Source of the DNA: Wuchereria bancrofti
Lineage: Eukaryota > Nematoda > Chromadorea > Rhabditida > Onchocercidae
Reading direction: 5' to 3'
NCBI GenBank assembly: GCA_005281725.1
Contig: SSBO01000001.1
Coordinates: 4,634,399 to 4,698,398 of the forward strand
DNA: 64,000 nucleotides
Shown: positions 32,770-46,390 of the stretch, in pieces
Layout of the letters: every line of letters starts with the position of its first letter
How positions within the stretch are numbered: position 1 is the first letter of the stretch
Notes under the pieces: model-generated
The model's input: the letters and a program-made list of their open reading frames with translations, nothing else
Told to the model about the DNA's origin: nothing
Databases searched by the model: none
Made by a program: the position numbers and the translations under genes

Positions 32770-33393
32770 ATGATGTGGCAAAATCGGGCCATCATAAACC
32801 TCTTTATCACATTTTATGCCCTTCTGTTTATAGCATTAGCAGCTGTTACCGATGCTTATATTTTCGGAAGTGGAAGTAATTTCATTTTTACAAAAAGTAT
32901 AAAAAGAAATATGGTTTAAGATAGAATTAGTTATTCTAATAGTAAAGTAACTGAAAGTTGACTATTTCAATAAATTCCTCCACACTAATGCATACATCGG
33001 TCAGCGCATATTGCTGACTCTATTCAAGTCCCACTGGATGAGAATGGTACTTTGAACATTTCATTTAAAAAGTTAATCCCCTTACATACATTTCTTCTAT
33101 GGAGAATCATCGTTGTCAAAACAAGAAGAATTCAAAATATCCTAAGATCATGAAAGAACATAGCAATTCCGTATCAGGAAGGTTAGCATAATTAGTGTGT
33201 TTTGAATTCCTTTACTGTTGAAAGATTTGAAATTTCAGACTACATCCGGTTTCGTCGGCCAGAAGATATTTGGAAACCACCATTTCATACTGTTTTATGT
33301 GACAACTATCCAATACGTATACAGATAGAAGCGGATCCAGAAAAAGTCTGTCGAAGTTTCATAAATCAAATGAAACAGATCAGTTACGATTAG
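32770..33393 (+). CDS. Small secreted protein, unrecognised
   Basis: Exon 1 (32770-32875) encodes a signal peptide: a short polar start, MMWQNRAIIN, then LFITFYALLFIALAAVTDA. A TTTCAG acceptor lies 11 nt before the ATG. Exon 2 starts at 33005 (HIADSIQVPLDENG). Two joins to exon 3 are in phase: 33046 to 33239 (total 100 residues, acceptor ATTTCAG) or 33071 to 33225 (114 residues, weaker acceptor). Exon 3 encodes DYIRFRRPEDIWKPPFHTVL, CDNYPIRIQIEADPEKVCRS and ends QISYD. AATAAA occurs at once after the stop (33395-33400) and again at 33411. After signal removal the protein has two cysteines, possibly one disulfide. No family recognised. Confidence 0.55.
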
Positions 33394-33394
33394 C

Positions 33395-33416
33395 AATAAA
33401 CAGTGATAATAATAAA
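33395..33416 (+). terminator. Poly(A) signals of the small secreted-protein gene
   Basis: AATAAA at 33395-33400 and 33411-33416, directly after the stop codon. Confidence 0.5.
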
Positions 33417-34696
33417 CTATTGCATATTTGCACCTTAATACACAATTCTCAGATGTTTCCTATAAATCCACAAATAATTTGAACAATGTTTTTCAAATTA
33501 TTGCTGCCTTTGATATGATTAAAACAGATTTTAATATATTTCGTAACCAAATTTTTTTCCAATTTGAGTTAATATCTCATTCTAGATGTCAAAAAACTTT
33601 TCAAAAGAAAACTTTATCTATACTTTCCTGCCTTGCACTATATTTAATTCATTTACAGAAAAATTTTGAATAAGAATTTAAAGCTATTACAATCTTTTTT
33701 TACATGCAAAAATATTTTCTAAAAAAAATAGCTTAACAACCTGTAGCTTTTGCATAGGTTCTTAATCTCAGCAGATGTTTTAATCTTTTTTATTCAAAAT
33801 ATAATTTTATTCTTAATCCGGAACCCTATAAAACTATTAATTATTTTGAAAACTGAAGTTATGCTAAGGAATAATTGTAAGCCATTTCACAACATTGCAT
33901 GCGCAAATAAAATATAAAATGAACTTAAACTAGCAAAATTGAGTGGCAATAATGGTCACTTAATTGAAAATGGATAAAAAGGCTCTGGAAAGCGATAAAT
34001 TTAGATTATATTTGATTCGTTTTATGAAAAAATCTTAAGTATAGGTTTAAATAAGGATTAAGAGTTATGTATGATTTCCTTTTGCAACAAGAAAATTTAG
34101 AAAAAAAATTTTCCGAAATTTAAAAGTCAACAGGTGGAGCGATCAGCTGATCGATATTATTTCTTAAACAACTTTTGCATATGTTATTTAGTAAGTAGTC
34201 GTAAAGTTGAGTATAATCCAATCTCTAAAATAAATACAGAAAAGATCAGAGTAACTTGCCAAATTCATGCAAATTCGAAGATCTATTCCGGATAAAAAAC
34301 ACATACAGCTGTGGATGTTTTAATACGGTAAACCGGTAAACCGGGTGGTTGGCTCATTTGTGGGAGTAAAATAAGGCAATTGCAAGGATTACAAGGCGAT
34401 CGACTATTGACGACAGAAACAGTATGGATGTCGCTATTGCAAGCACATCGTATTTGTAATCACTTAAATTGGCGCGAAGAGGTCCATTTTGGCACTCTGT
34501 CAAGATTTCATATTTATGTTAAGATACTAGTGGAGGTCTGGGATGTGGAGGAGCTTTATTTAGGTGGTTCTCATGTACTTCTTATGTTAAAGGTCACTGG
34601 CAGTGGGTTCTGGAGTGATTATCTTGCTGTCTTTCCAGGTTTGTGTTGCCCTTGTTTCACTGATCACACTGATCGTAGACCATTTACACTGTGCAG
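33417..34696. other. Intergenic region upstream of npp-10
   Basis: 1.3 kb. The ORF at 34380-34766 runs into the first npp-10 exon in another frame and was rejected. The region ends at an acceptor (CTGTGCAG, 34689-34696) 17 nt upstream of the npp-10 ATG, a candidate spliced-leader site. Confidence 0.5.
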
Positions 34697-34713
34697 TATT
34701 CGTTCATTCCGAA

Positions 34714-37700
34714 ATGTTTGGAAAATCACCTTTCGGTTCATCCAATACATCTGCATTTGGTGGTAAGTTCCATCCGATTTTCGAAATTTCACTTTCCTGA
34801 GGAAACTTACCACCGTTGTCTTTTCCAGAGAAATCAAAAAGATGATACCAATTAGAATAAAGCCTACCTGTGCTGCCACAGTATTTCCTTAGCTCTATTT
34901 ATGTTTGACAGTAATTTTCTATAAATACTTTATTAGCATGTTTCAATCTTATAAATCCCATTTGTTAAATGAACAAGTACTTTCTGTTGCCGAAGTTGTA
35001 TCTTTTGTTCATTATATTATTAATATTATAATGTTCCAATATTTTCATTGTAGCAGGCAGCTCACTGTTTGGGTCATCCACTAATCGACAAACAACAGGA
35101 TTTGGGACACAGACAACCACCCAGAGTACGGGCTTATTCGGACAGAAATCTATTTTCGGTTCTCCTGGACAGTCGACATCACTTTTCGGTCCGGTTGATT
35201 TCACTAGGTCCAAAAAAACACCAGAAAAAAGTTTTAAAGTTACGAAATGAAATCAAACTTGATTCATATATAAGATGAGATATGTTAATGTCCCGAATTA
35301 AACACAGTTCTAGGAAGTGCGCAACCGGCTTCCTCTGCTTCAACATCAATATTTGGTCAATCAAAACCACTTTTTGGTGCATCGTCAACAACGCAATCAA
35401 CGAGTTTTGGTAGTACCACATCACTGTTTGGTTCGGCTCAGTCGACACAACAGACTGGTGGTGTTTTCGGATCAGGTTTCGGAAGTATGGGGTCATTTAA
35501 TTATTGGCCTTTTTTCTTTTGCATTATAATCATTTAACTTTTATTTCCAAGGTTTATCTCGGAAGAAGCTTGATGTGTGTTTGTTATTCTTGAAAAGTTG
35601 CTAGAATTATTGCAGCATCAAATATATCGGGCACAACTCTTAAATTTGAACCTCCCACATCCACAGATACTATGCTTCGTAACGGTACAAATCAAACGAT
35701 CAGTACGAAACATATGTGTATCACTGCCATGAAACAGTATGAAAACAAAAGCTTGGAGGTCTATATTTTAGTGCTTTTTTGGTTTCAAACGCTAATGAAG
35801 ATGCTTTTGTTGTCGATTTGTTCATTCTTATACATTTTGCCGACGCCATTACATTGATTTTAGGACATACGTAGAGATTCTTCGGCATGATATGCGTATC
35901 TATTTTGAAGAGTAATCAAAATAAAATGTATAGAAATTAAGTTAAAATGAATAGAAATTGAACATTCCGATTTATAATTCACATAGGAGCTGAGATGTGA
36001 AGATTACTTGGCAAATAGAAAAGGCCCTCAGAGTGGTGGTTTGGTATTCGGTCAAACTTCACAACCATCTTCCTCGTTGTTTGGTTCTAGTACAACTACT
36101 ACACAATCTTCAATTTTTGGACAAAGTAAACCACTGTTTGGAAGCTGTAAGTTCTTTTATTTTGATTAGCATCCAGTTTATTTTTTTTACTAACATTCGA
36201 TAGTTAATACTTTAGATATCTCAATGAGAGATTTGATTTACATTTCTCGTCCGTTACACAGATGCATAATGCTTAATTAAGCAAAGTAAGTTCACAAACG
36301 ACTTTATTTTACTGGTAATTTATGACAAACTTTCTTCTTAGCCTCGACTGGTTTTGGTGCTACAACCACGACCTCATCTTTGCTGTTTGGAACCCCAACA
36401 ACTGCTACGTCGATTTTCGGCAATAAACCAGCAACTGGAGGACTGTTTGGTTCTTCCTCTACAGCATCACCATTTGGGCAGACTCAGACTAGTACAGGAT
36501 TATTTGGCACTAAACCATCGACGGTTTGATTCGTTTGCTTTTTATCTGCTCTTGTTTTGGTTTTCCACAACTTTTAATTTGTTTCCTTCAACAAGAACAC
36601 TCTTTTAACTGTAATAATTGCAATACAATAAACGATAATTTTGTTCACAACCTAGGCATCCTACTTTAGGACATTTTAATGTTAAAGTCATGTGACGGAT
36701 TTGACTAAATGCTACGAATACTTCTTTCGCTTACTTTTGCCATAGTTTGCGAAAGACTTGAAGCAATATATCACTAAGATCTGTTCGTTTTTTGTCATAG
36801 CTAAGTACTCCCTTGCTGCGTTTATTACCCATTAATCCTAGTTTTATATAGTCTTGCCATTTTCATTTGTAATTTAGTTTTTCATATCTTGCTGAAGATT
36901 TTTCTGGAACTGACCAAAGCTAAATATAATTACAACACAGCGAGCACTACCAGTTGCTTAAATAAAATTCAATTATAAATTTATGCAACTTCTCTTTACT
37001 GCTTTTGTCCTCATCCTTTTGCTTCCAGAAGTTTAATTCTGATTATATCTCGTTGTTTATTTCATTTTTATATAAGAATTTTTGCGTAGATAATTTCAGG
37101 GTTTCGGTACTCAAAGTTCGTCACTTTTTAGCGGACCAGCTTTCAGCACTGCTACATCCTCGTCAAACCCATTTACATTTGGTAACAGCACGGTAAGAAA
37201 ATAATGTTGTTGTTTTAAAACTGTGATTTGTATAAATCTCATTATGCTGTAATGCAAGGTTTTTTTTTGCGTTTATTAACTTCATTTAATAAATGCTTAA
37301 GGAGAATCCTAATTATATTATTTGCTTCTGTGCAGTACACTATAAATTCATTTTTAATTCACTGTTTAGTGGTTTCAGCAACCTTCAGTATCGACTACTT
37401 CGACAAGTCTTTTTGGTGCTAAACCATCTACTTCTGGTTTTGGTGCTTTCGGTGCATCTACGTCCACAGCTTCACCCTTTGGTATTTATTAATAGCTACT
37501 GTTAAGATTCTTAAATAAATTTAGAGATTTTAAAATTTTCCTTTATTTTCTATGCCAGTGAAATTTAAAGAAAAATGTGCTCTTTTCCAGGGACTCAATC
37601 AACGGGTGGACTTTTTGGGTCTAAGCCAACGACTGGTGGATTATTCGGCTCGAATACGGGTGCTTTTTAATGCAAAATGCCGTGTAATTGACGCTGAGAA

Positions 37701-40700
37701 TAAATTATTGTTTTCTGCAGTCGAAGTTTTTCAGTTTTTTAACTTTCTGTTGTTTAATAATTTTTGTCTTTAGGTGGTCTTTTTGGACAAGCCGCTCCTT
37801 CCTCAACACCATCATTATTCGGCTCATCTGCAACGAAGCCAACTAATTCCTTATTTGGTTCTGCTGCGACGCAACCTGGTGAGAATCATCCTCATATATA
37901 AGGTTTTTCTACTAATTTGAAATCGTAAAAAAAAAAACGAAGTTAAAGGGAAACTAAAATTTCCAGTGTTTTGCAGTTTTCGGTTCCGCATATCAAGTAG
38001 CAGGTGGCAGTGTATCGTCAGCGGTACCCATCGTTTTGGGTGCCGATTTTAATCAATGGCAAATTGAGAAAGCAGTAATTGAAGCACAATTGGCATCAAG
38101 TCCTTACGGTGATAATCCGTTGTTAAAACTTTTAACAACTGAATCACAAGAGAAATCAAATATTCCTAACCCAGTCAGGTTAGATGAAGTGTTTATATTT
38201 TTTTCTTTCATTTCCTGTATTTGTGAATACGATTCATATATCCTATTTAAAGGAATATTTCTTCCCGATTTGTTGAATATCTTTTTATGCATACGAAATT
38301 ATATGTCACAAATTGATTATCGAGACTATTATTTTTTATACAAAATTGTTCGTGACAAACTTTTTTCTATGGAAAAATTCCTTTCTTAGATTATTTCGTG
38401 ACTTATGGAGAAAGTAAATTATTATTTATAGCATCGAACGACAAATTCGATTTTTGGCTTCAAAGAAAGAAGCAGGTGCGGTGACGACAACAACACCGAG
38501 TGGACCACTTGCACTAGGTTCAATACCTGCTGCTGCATCACGTATCAAACCTGCAGCCAAATCCCGAGACAGTATTGGAGATTTTACATATCACTCCATG
38601 TTTTTGCCACCTGGCCTTAGAGGAACTAATAGGAGGAATACATCGTTGAGTCATGATAGCACAGCTAATAGGTATTTTTTCTTGCTGTGGTAGTCTATAA
38701 TAAAGTTCTTTATAGCGACGACATTTAGATCACAAAATATTTAAATCCTATTAATTAATATATTCAAATATTTTCCTTTTATTTAAGTTGAAGTTATCAG
38801 AGTTGGAATCAATAGAATTTCAAATTTCTCGAAACATGATCTTTTAGGTCGTGTGGTACCAATGGTTCATCTTCATCGGTAGATCCTTCGAGTTTTCTAG
38901 GGATGAATACTAGCCAGTCATTGAAGTCAAAGTATAACTCGAATGTGAAACGACTTGATCTCAGTGTTCTTCATAAATATGTGGTATGAGCAAAATTCAA
39001 TAATCTTTTTATTTTGTGGATATGGATATGTCACACTGATCATTACGATTATCTCATGCTTATAAAGGCTATAATTCATCTTATTGTAAAGCGATGAATA
39101 ATTATTGAAAACAAAGGAATGGAATTATTTATAGCAGGAGAATCGACGGAATTCTACCAATTCAGTAACTTTGCCACCACCAGCGGCGCTAATTAGTGGA
39201 GATAATGAAGTGACCGATAATGCACGAGTTGGAACAGTTTCAAAGATAGATACTGCAAGTTTTTATTTTGAGATAGATGTTATAAATTGAAAGAAAAATG
39301 AAATCAAGATTTACTAGCCTGATATCTACCAATTCAGTAACTTTGCCACCACCAGCGGCGCTAATTAGGCGTAACTAATGCAAAACTTTTAGCGGTCAGT
39401 TACTGCTGAGTTGACAACAACGGGACAGAAAATAGGCGTTTCATTCATGTTGCCACCTTCGGAAAGTTTATCAACGAACAAAACAGCAGTTGAAGAAGGA
39501 CGACCAACTGCCAATTCTCACTCTTCTCTACAACGACCTGCTGAATTTCTTTCGCCATTGGTTTACTTTAATCATATTGTCGTTTATTTATTTATTAGTT
39601 ATTAAAGTGATCAGGACTATCTGGTCCCTTAATAGTATGCATCTTTCTGTAACTCAAATGCTGCTTTTCATCTTAATAGAATGCAGTTGTGAAATCATCC
39701 AGTTATTTTCGGGTCATATTGTCCGCTAATATTAATTGTTACATGTAACTTAAGAGCACATCAATAATTATGAGGAAGTCTAAAAATCGGGTTTCTAGTT
39801 CGTTTCGAACTAATCAACATATAACTATAACTGAGGTTATCAGTATGTAACTGATATGTTCTAAATTTAAAATTTCTAAATTAGACAATAAATACGCTGT
39901 CGTAGTTCTGTGGATAGAGAATAACCATTTTTATGAACTACCAATTTAGACTTATTCCGAGGATGAGAGCATTAGTAATTCACTGAATATGACTAACAAG
40001 AGTATTGCCAGTGCCTCTTCTGAAAATGTTTCGGCACGTAGTGTTCATCCAGCAGGCATAGTTTTAACAAGGTATGTGTTCCTTTCGTTTGTTTTTAGAA
40101 TCCATAATATTTAAAATTTTTCAATTTAATGAAATTTCGAATATCCGTAGATGAACAGCATTTCTGAAATAAAAGTACAGCATATAAAATCTCTCTAATA
40201 CTACCGATAGCCTGCTTAGGTGCTCAAAGAACTCTAAATATTTGGAGCTCTTTATTAGTAGCTGAAGTTTTCATTACAGGCGAGATTATGAATGCGAACC
40301 ATCTCTAGAGGAACTTGCAGAAATGGCACTGAAGAATAATGGTATCTGTCATATTGAAAGTGGCTTTACAGTACGTCGGCTCGCTTTCGGAAGTGTTTTC
40401 TGGCCGGGACCATTCGACTTGCACAATGTTAATTTGGATAAGGTTTCGACTTTTTATTATTTTTGCAACGCACTGAGGTGATTCAAAACAATTTTCCAAG
40501 AAAAAATATTTTTAGAATATTGCAGTTGATAAACATGGTTCTGTGTTGACGTCAGCTTTGTTTTAGGTAGTACATTTTCGTCAGCACGAAGTGATAGTTT
40601 ATCCTGATGATAATTGTAAACCACCAGTTGGATTGGAATTAAATCGATTTGCAGAAGTTAGTTTGGACAGAGTTTGGCCTCGCGATAAGAAAACAAAGGA

Positions 40701-43700
40701 GTATATCGCGGTATGTTTTGATGATCGTCGTTTCATGTTGCTCTACACAGAAAAACAAAGAATGCATGAATTTGTTTCTGAGAATTCAATTTTCAGCAAC
40801 CATCATAAGTCATAAAATCTATTTTGAAGGATCCTCTCCGGCTAGAAGAATTGGGCTATCGAGCAAAACTAGAACGTGCTTCATCAAAAATGGGAGCAAA
40901 ATTCAAAGATTATCGTCCTGAAACAGGCACTTGGGTTTTCACAGTGCCACACTTTACCAAATACGGATTGACGGTTAATTTTGTTCTTAATTATGTACTG
41001 TTTTTTCATACACTTGTTTTCATCACTTCATTGCATTCTGTTCAGTTAAACTTGATTGTAAGAAGAGTTAAAATGCTGCTGCCAACCGTGACTTTTGTAA
41101 CTTATCAAATCTTCCTCCAATTTTAATCCAAATTCAAAACGTCCCGGATTGTTAAGGATGATGACGATGATGATGTGCTTGATGAGGTGCAGTTAAAGAT
41201 GGCCTTTAAAGCCAGTAGAATCCAAAATGCTGTGCAACGCTCCAAATTACCGAAACTGAAGGTTGCTCATGAACATGACATTGCTAACTCAGTGGTGCCA
41301 AGCGGTTCTACAACTGATCGTTCCCAAGTGAGTTAATTTTAAAAACCAAAAAAAAAATGAAAGAGAAGGTGACTTTGCTTTGATTTAGCTTATAATGAAC
41401 TACTCGTTGCTTTTTGCATAACGAAATTTTTGTATACAACCTCGTTTAGTAAAATGTGAAAGATACAACGGTGCAAATGTATCATTTTTCAAATGTTGAT
41501 CGATACTGCTATAGTGTGTGGTGAGAATTCGTACCTATTTTATTTGACCGGATCTGTTTCACATAGTGAAATTTCAATGACTTTCATAGGAAGTTACATC
41601 GTTGGTATAAACTTAATGTAGCATATTTCAGGACTGTCACGAAGGGTTAAAACAAACTGATTCAATGCTTTTTGTACGCGGATTGGGTGGAATCAATGGT
41701 ACAACACTTTTTTAATATTTTTTTTTATTTATAGGAATTCATCTCTCTATTGATACTTTTCAGTTCGTAAATTTAAGGTTATGGAAAATCATTTCCTGAG
41801 CAGAACGCTCATACACATGTTGTGCATCACTCTATTCAGCCAAACATTATGTCAGAAACGGAACATAAAATGGAACTTTGTGACAATAAGGCAGTTCTAG
41901 GTTTGTTTTAGATTCACCCTGGTTTCATCTTAATTTGGTCCCTTTACTGTGGCAATAATGTTAAAAATTTATGAAAACAAAGTTCAAGAAAGCTTAAGAT
42001 TTTTATATCGTCTAGTTTTAACTTGTGGTTTAACGTCATTCACCACTTGTTATTTTTTGTTGCACTTTTAAAAATCATGATTTTGTAGATGATTTGGTGA
42101 GTGATTCTACGCTAATTGATGCAGAAGGACACGATGAGGACATGTACCAGACGCAGAAGTTTCTTATTGATCCGGTTAATGAGATAAAAAATTATTTTAA
42201 AGAAGGCGAACAAGTAGTAATGAGAATAGCCAAAAGAACCGGTACATTTATAGACGGCTCATTAATGAATGGTAGATGTGGACGCGTGAGTTGGAATCAT
42301 GGTTAGCTAGTTTTTTTTTTTCAGAACTTAAAATTAATCAGGTCATATAATCAAAGACTTGAAATGATTGGTGGTGATAAATCTAAGACCAGAGAAACTT
42401 TATTTTTATACAACATACATCTTTATCGTATAGATATGTCTTTATCGAAAAAAAAATTTAAGCTCTGTTAAGATTCACCGCTCCTGCATATTCTAGCCCT
42501 CACAAGCGAGTGTCGCAATCAGTTGTTTAATTTATATTGCTGACAGTACTGTCTAAGTCTAAGAACCTTTAAAAGCACTACTCACTATATTTTCTTTTTA
42601 ACTTGCAAAACCGTAAAAATGTCACAAACTGACATTTATCCTTTGTCAGTTTGATAGTATATTACTGAAGCAATGAAATTATTTTAGTAAGATTGGAGGT
42701 CGAATTTTATAAGAATGAAATTCTTCCTTTGCAGGACGAGTACATTGGATGAGCGATCTTCCAAATTCAGTATCAGTCCGATGTCTTAAGTTTCAGTGTA
42801 TTGATCAAGTGCCTACCGTAAATTTTATTTACTTTCATTTACTTTTTTTCATCATTCTACTTTTACAACTCTAGTCACAAATATTAAGTTACTTGTCCGC
42901 TTTTCTGGCTGCACGGATCCAATTTTTGTTCATATGAGTTCATTTGTTGTTTTGGGTCATTGTAGGAATATATTATCGATCTGTTCCAAAAAATCAGCTT
43001 AATGAGTAAAGTAGTAAATAATGAGGAAACCGAGAATTTGGTTTTGCAGAATGTTTCACAAAGAAAACCAGATGGAGTAAGCTCATTTTTCGAACTTTTT
43101 TTTTCAAAGTTGATAATATAATTTAATATGTTGGAATTTTCTTTCTTCAATTTTTCTTTGATTTTGATACTTGAATAAATTTCTGACGTATTTCTAAAAA
43201 TAGTTTACTGAATCCTGATCGCAGAAATTTACGGCAGAACACAGTTTCCGTGTCATAATTAGATATTCTTGTAGGAGTTTCCCGATTTAATAAGTTCTTC
43301 CTTGACGGCATCGAGATTTAACGGGATGACACATGATTCGAATGTTTTTGAATTATGCGATGCTCTTTTTGGCTCTCAAATTACAGGTATTTCTGCCTTA
43401 CTACTATGTCTTTGTCTGATGTTAAACTAATCGCTTTTTTTTTTCATTCATCGAATGCAGCAAATTTATGAAATCTAAACAAAATCAATGTTTTTAAATT
43501 ATCTGAACATATCCTATACGATTTTCAGCTAGCACTAGTTACACCAAAATGTTAAATCGCCGTGAAGAGGTTGCAAAATGGCTACAGAAGTATCTGGCAA
43601 CTGTTGAACAGCGTGGAAAGCCACCACCATCCGGTTTTGCTAAAATTCTTCACTTAATGCTGATAGGTGAATTAGAAGCTGCAGTAGAGGAAGCTATCGA

Positions 43701-46390
43701 TAGCAATTATCCTCATCTTGCGTGTGGACTTTCAGTATTTAAGTATACTGACAGGACGGCTTACAAAAACCAGGTTCATATTTGGTTTTGGTCGTAATAG
43801 ATTTTTTTTTTTTAAATTGTTTCATTTTGAACAGTATTTTTTAATATCATCGAGATTAAATTCGGCAAAAAGCATGTGTTTACTGCAAATGAAACGATTT
43901 CTTTACATTTAATAACTTATTAACTAACAGTTAAGAATTTTGATAGTTGTGCAATACAACGCTTTATTTCTATATAAACCCTTAGCATTGTTTTTTATTT
44001 TCGATTGAACATTGGAAAGAAACAAAGGAGTGCAAATTCATTGACGAGAATCTGCTGAAAATTTATCTTCTGATGGCAGGAGAAATGCAGGCTGAAATAA
44101 ATGGCAAAATGTTTTTTGTGAATGATGGTCTGGATGGATTAAAAGTAAGCTGGCATACCATTTTTAAAATCCTAGTCATTTTGCTTTCTACATCTATTTT
44201 TTTTCCACCGAATTCTTATCGAAGCTTATTATTGAGACTTTCACCAGTTTAGAAATTGCAAAGACAACTAATAATGAATCTTAGTGCCAAAAGCGCGGTT
44301 AATTTCGTCCTTGAATAGCGAACATCTTTTTCTATTGTTTATTTTCTCTGTATTATGCAAAAAATGTTGTCTTTTATTACAGGCATTATGCACATTCGTT
44401 TCCTATTTTGACCCATTTGATGCTTCATTAAAATATGTTTTGCACGCTTTCGAAAACGATTTGAAGGCACGGGAAGTAGAGCATACTTTGAAATGCAATA
44501 TATTTTTTAAACTCATTCAGTTAGCTTGTGATCCCAGCCAGTCTATGGAGGCTGTTCTGGAGCCTGGCTCCACTGCTTTACATCCTATGGATTATCATTT
44601 ATGGTTCGTAACGATTATTTTATTTTAAATTTTAAGAATAAGTTGGATGTTCTACATTTCGAAAGTAATTTGGTGTTAAAGTTTTCTACAGATGATAAAA
44701 TGAATATAAAGATTTACGTATTGAAAAAAGAAGGAAGTTTGTGAGAAAATCGAATTATTAAGCATAATGGAATAGACAGACAGAAGAGTTAGAAAGACTT
44801 CTTTGCAGGAACTCTTAGTTTAGGTTTATTATTTGATGATTTCCTCATTTTTCCTTTTCTTTTTTTTCGAGAAATTTCGCTCGCTTTTTTCTAGAAAAAT
44901 AATGTTTGCAGCTGGTATTTATGGTTTATTTTACGAATTTTGAAATTTGAACATCCCTCAGAATCTGTTGAACATGTACTTCATATTCGATATGCTGAAC
45001 AACTTTGTCAAATGCAACTGTACCATCTCGCTGCAGTTGTACTGATGCATATTTCTGATTTGCAAAGGTACGTTTTATCTGTAAAATTCATACTCGATGT
45101 CAAACAGTTCTTGGTAAGTCCGTCATTGTTAACAGGTAGTAAGTTGAAAGTGACATATTCAGTACCATTCTGTACTTTAAAATTAATTATTAGTCGAAAT
45201 GATTCTTTGATCGAACTTTGTAATCGAATCGCGGATAAAGCTGATGAGGAAACTTATATGAAACTGTCAACAGTGGCGCATCTACCAGATTCTATTATTG
45301 CTCGGTCAAGGTAAATTTTTTGATTCTCTTCTTGTTAGATAATGCATAGAATATTGGAGAGGATGACATATCAATTCTTGATTTCTGATTCTCTTTATTA
45401 TGTTTCAGATATATGAGAGCGAAATTGGAAGGTAATGAAGTTAAAATGTGTTTATATGCTTTGCAAGGTGGCATGCTTGATGAAGCACATTCTGTTTTCT
45501 TCGAAAAAGTTGCTCCCAACATGATTATATCAGGTGCTTTAAATTGCTTTAAAAAAAGTCACATTTACGTTTCGTATTTAAAACAAAAGGTTTCTCTATT
45601 ATTCGATCTTTTATTTTATTTTCGGCTGTAATGGCTCCAAGAATGAAATAAAAGGCACAAAAAATGACCTTTAAGGTAATGAAGGGTCAATTTTTGTGCT
45701 TTTTATTAGGATTGTAAACATTTGTGAAATTAATGAACGGGATTCAAATACCGTCCACTGAATTATTTTGTAGATAATTACGAGTGCTTGGGTGAACTTG
45801 GTGGTTTGTTTGAGGAGATGAGTGATCAAATAGCAGCGTGGGGGCCAGGAGGGCAAATTTTCACCGATTTTCATCATATTAAAAAAAGACTGAAAGAAAT
45901 TGGGGATGATGAAGAGGTATGTTTTAGTTTCTGGGTAGATATATGATTTTGAATTCAAATAATATTTAACTGAAGTTATAACGAGCAGTGATTTCTCGTA
46001 ATTTTTTCATTCTTTTTAACTCTATTACTGCAGATAAAAGAAATTATGGAATTGGCACACTCGCTTGAATTACGGTTGGTTGCAATGCCCGTAACCAGCC
46101 CCATACAAAGGTTGGTATAGTTTTTATTTTTAAATGAACTTTCTCATCTTTTTTAACTTTTATAACCATGAAACTTAAATCAAACTCATTCTAGACTTGC
46201 TGCAACAGTAATGTCCAAATATGTTTTCAAACTAATCTACGGCTACGAAGGTACTGAAACGGAAAATCTACCATTAACTTATGAAGATAAATTGGAAATT
46301 GCCAGTGATCTGGAAATTCTTCCGGATTTTTCTATGGATTATACTGCTTCTCCAGTATCAATCGTGAGTTGCAGCAATAGTGGTCAATAA
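34714..46390 (+). CDS. npp-10: Nuclear pore Nup98-Nup96 precursor
   Basis: One polyprotein that cuts itself into Nup98 (FG barrier, mRNA export) and Nup96 (Y-complex scaffold). Thirty-five exons: 34714-34762, 35054-35188, 35314-35484, 35616-35758, 35987-36146, 36342-36523, 37100-37192, 37379-37481, 37591-37659, 37774-37878, 37977-38178, 38432-38671, 38848-38983, 39135-39258, 39400-39560, 39950-40071, 40280-40442, 40567-40710, 40830-40973, 41157-41327, 41632-41698, 41778-41900, 42089-42301, 42735-42808, 42966-43076, 43275-43386, 43529-43773, 43986-44144, 44383-44603, 44912-45067, 45194-45310, 45409-45533, 45774-45916, 46034-46110, 46195-46390; 4956 nt, 1651 residues, all in phase. GLFG/FG repeats span residues 1-330, broken by the Gle2-binding segment (about 124-166, [20 protein letters not shown]). 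The autoproteolytic domain covers about 732-882, from [12 protein letters not shown] to HFTKYGL (875-881). The acidic [10 protein letters not shown] run opens Nup96. The start of exon 28 and the last stop are the least certain points. Confidence 0.95.
39153..39196 (+). repeat. 44-bp direct repeat, copy 1 (inside npp-10 exon 14)
   Basis: Coding sequence for [15 protein letters not shown], duplicated exactly at 39325-39368 in the following intron. Confidence 0.95.
39325..39368 (+). repeat. 44-bp direct repeat, copy 2 (inside npp-10 intron 14)
   Basis: Exact copy of 39153-39196, ending GCGGCGCTAATTAG. In this position no acceptor precedes it and the next exon starts 31 bp later, so it is probably not translated. 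Confidence 0.95.

Noticed and set aside
34380..34766. 128-codon + strand ORF overlapping npp-10 exon 1
   Set aside because: It reads exon 1 in the wrong frame; the FG-containing frame from ATG 34714 is clearly the coding one and the upstream part has no splice or family support.
35179..35496. 105-codon minus-strand ORF
   Set aside because: It is a shadow of the FG-repeat exon 3 of npp-10.
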